Source: Thiohalomonas sp.
Lineage (GTDB): Bacteria > Pseudomonadota > Gammaproteobacteria > GRL18
Direction of reading: 5' to 3'
Assembly: GCA_023864145.1 (NCBI GenBank)
Contig: JAIVER010000045.1
Coordinates: 1-8,577, forward strand
Length of the DNA stretch: 8,577 nucleotides
Shown here: one piece after another, positions 8,446 through 8,577 of the stretch
Layout: each line of letters starts with the position of its first letter
Numbering within the stretch: the first letter of the stretch is position 1
Program-made: the position numbers and the translations under genes
Notes under the pieces: generated by a model
Database searches by the model: none
What the model was told of the DNA's origin: nothing
The model's input: the letters and a program-made list of their open reading frames with translations, nothing else

Positions 8446-8493
8446 ATACCCATGACCTATGAAAATGCTTGATTTTCATAGGTCATGGGTATA
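8445..8493. repeat. Perfect 22-bp inverted repeat with a 5-nt loop
   Basis: The arms 8445-8466 (starting tatacccatgacctatg) and 8472-8493 (ending cataggtcatgggtata) are exact reverse complements over 22 bp, around the loop gcttg. There is no T-run on either side, so it is not an ordinary terminator. It sits at the point where the HDOD homology ends. A 22-bp perfect match is far beyond chance. The likely meaning is the end of a mobile element or a small palindromic repeat element, but no transposase or known family could be recognised. Confidence 0.9.
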
Positions 8494-8577
8494 TCTTGCC
8501 ACAATTACTGGCCATCAAATGTCCTGATAAACTTGATGGTTTGTTAACCAATACTCCATGGCAAAGAAATAAAGCTG
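8494..8577. other. Unassigned sequence at the right edge, beyond the palindrome
   Basis: These 84 bases do not continue the HDOD protein in any minus frame. A plus-strand frame is open from 8463 through the palindrome to the edge (it includes LPQLLAIKCPDKLDGLL) and has only non-ATG start options. A minus-strand frame is also open from the edge until a stop inside the palindrome (ending SNCGKIYP). Neither was recognised, and both are too short to call as genes. Confidence 0.3.

Noticed and set aside
8445..8493. Rho-independent terminator
   Set aside because: The stem is long and perfect, but there is no T-run on either strand after it, and the stem is not GC-rich at its base.

Overview
This is an AT-rich chromosomal window that looks gammaproteobacterial. 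The evidence is an RNase E very close to the enterobacterial and pseudomonad enzyme, and the gene order rne / rluC / HAD-family hydrolase / S49 peptidase, which matches the order I know from Pseudomonas. Nothing in the sequence lets me name a genus.

Left part (1-2465, minus): the 5' 821 codons of rne (RNase E). The catalytic half is complete. The C-terminal scaffold half leaves the window inside a tandem array of 18-bp units encoding SASKEP. Next comes a non-coding, very AT-rich divergent spacer of about 1 kb (2466-3461). It probably carries the rne leader and promoter and the rluC promoter.

Middle part (3462-6228, plus): rluC (23S rRNA pseudouridine synthase), a HAD-family phosphatase gene broken by a one-base deletion, and a short-form sppA (membrane-anchored S49 peptidase). 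They probably form one transcription unit, which ends at a strong bidirectional terminator (6264-6304). The HAD gene has also lost or changed residues in three of its four catalytic motifs, so it looks like a genuine decaying gene rather than only a sequencing slip.

Right part (6324-8577, minus): nhaD (Na+/H+ antiporter) with its own good sigma70-type promoter, preceded by the C-terminal part of an HDOD-domain protein. Homology of the HDOD gene appears to stop exactly at a perfect 22-bp inverted repeat with a 5-nt loop (8445-8493). Beyond it I see no continuation of the HDOD protein, so a mobile or rearranged segment probably begins there and runs off the right edge.

In functional terms the left and middle genes concern RNA decay and rRNA modification plus membrane protein quality control, and the right part concerns ion homeostasis. 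I found no clear new multi-gene system. The features most worth a second look are the HDOD-interrupting palindrome, the SASKEP array in RNase E, and the decayed HAD gene inside an otherwise conserved operon.
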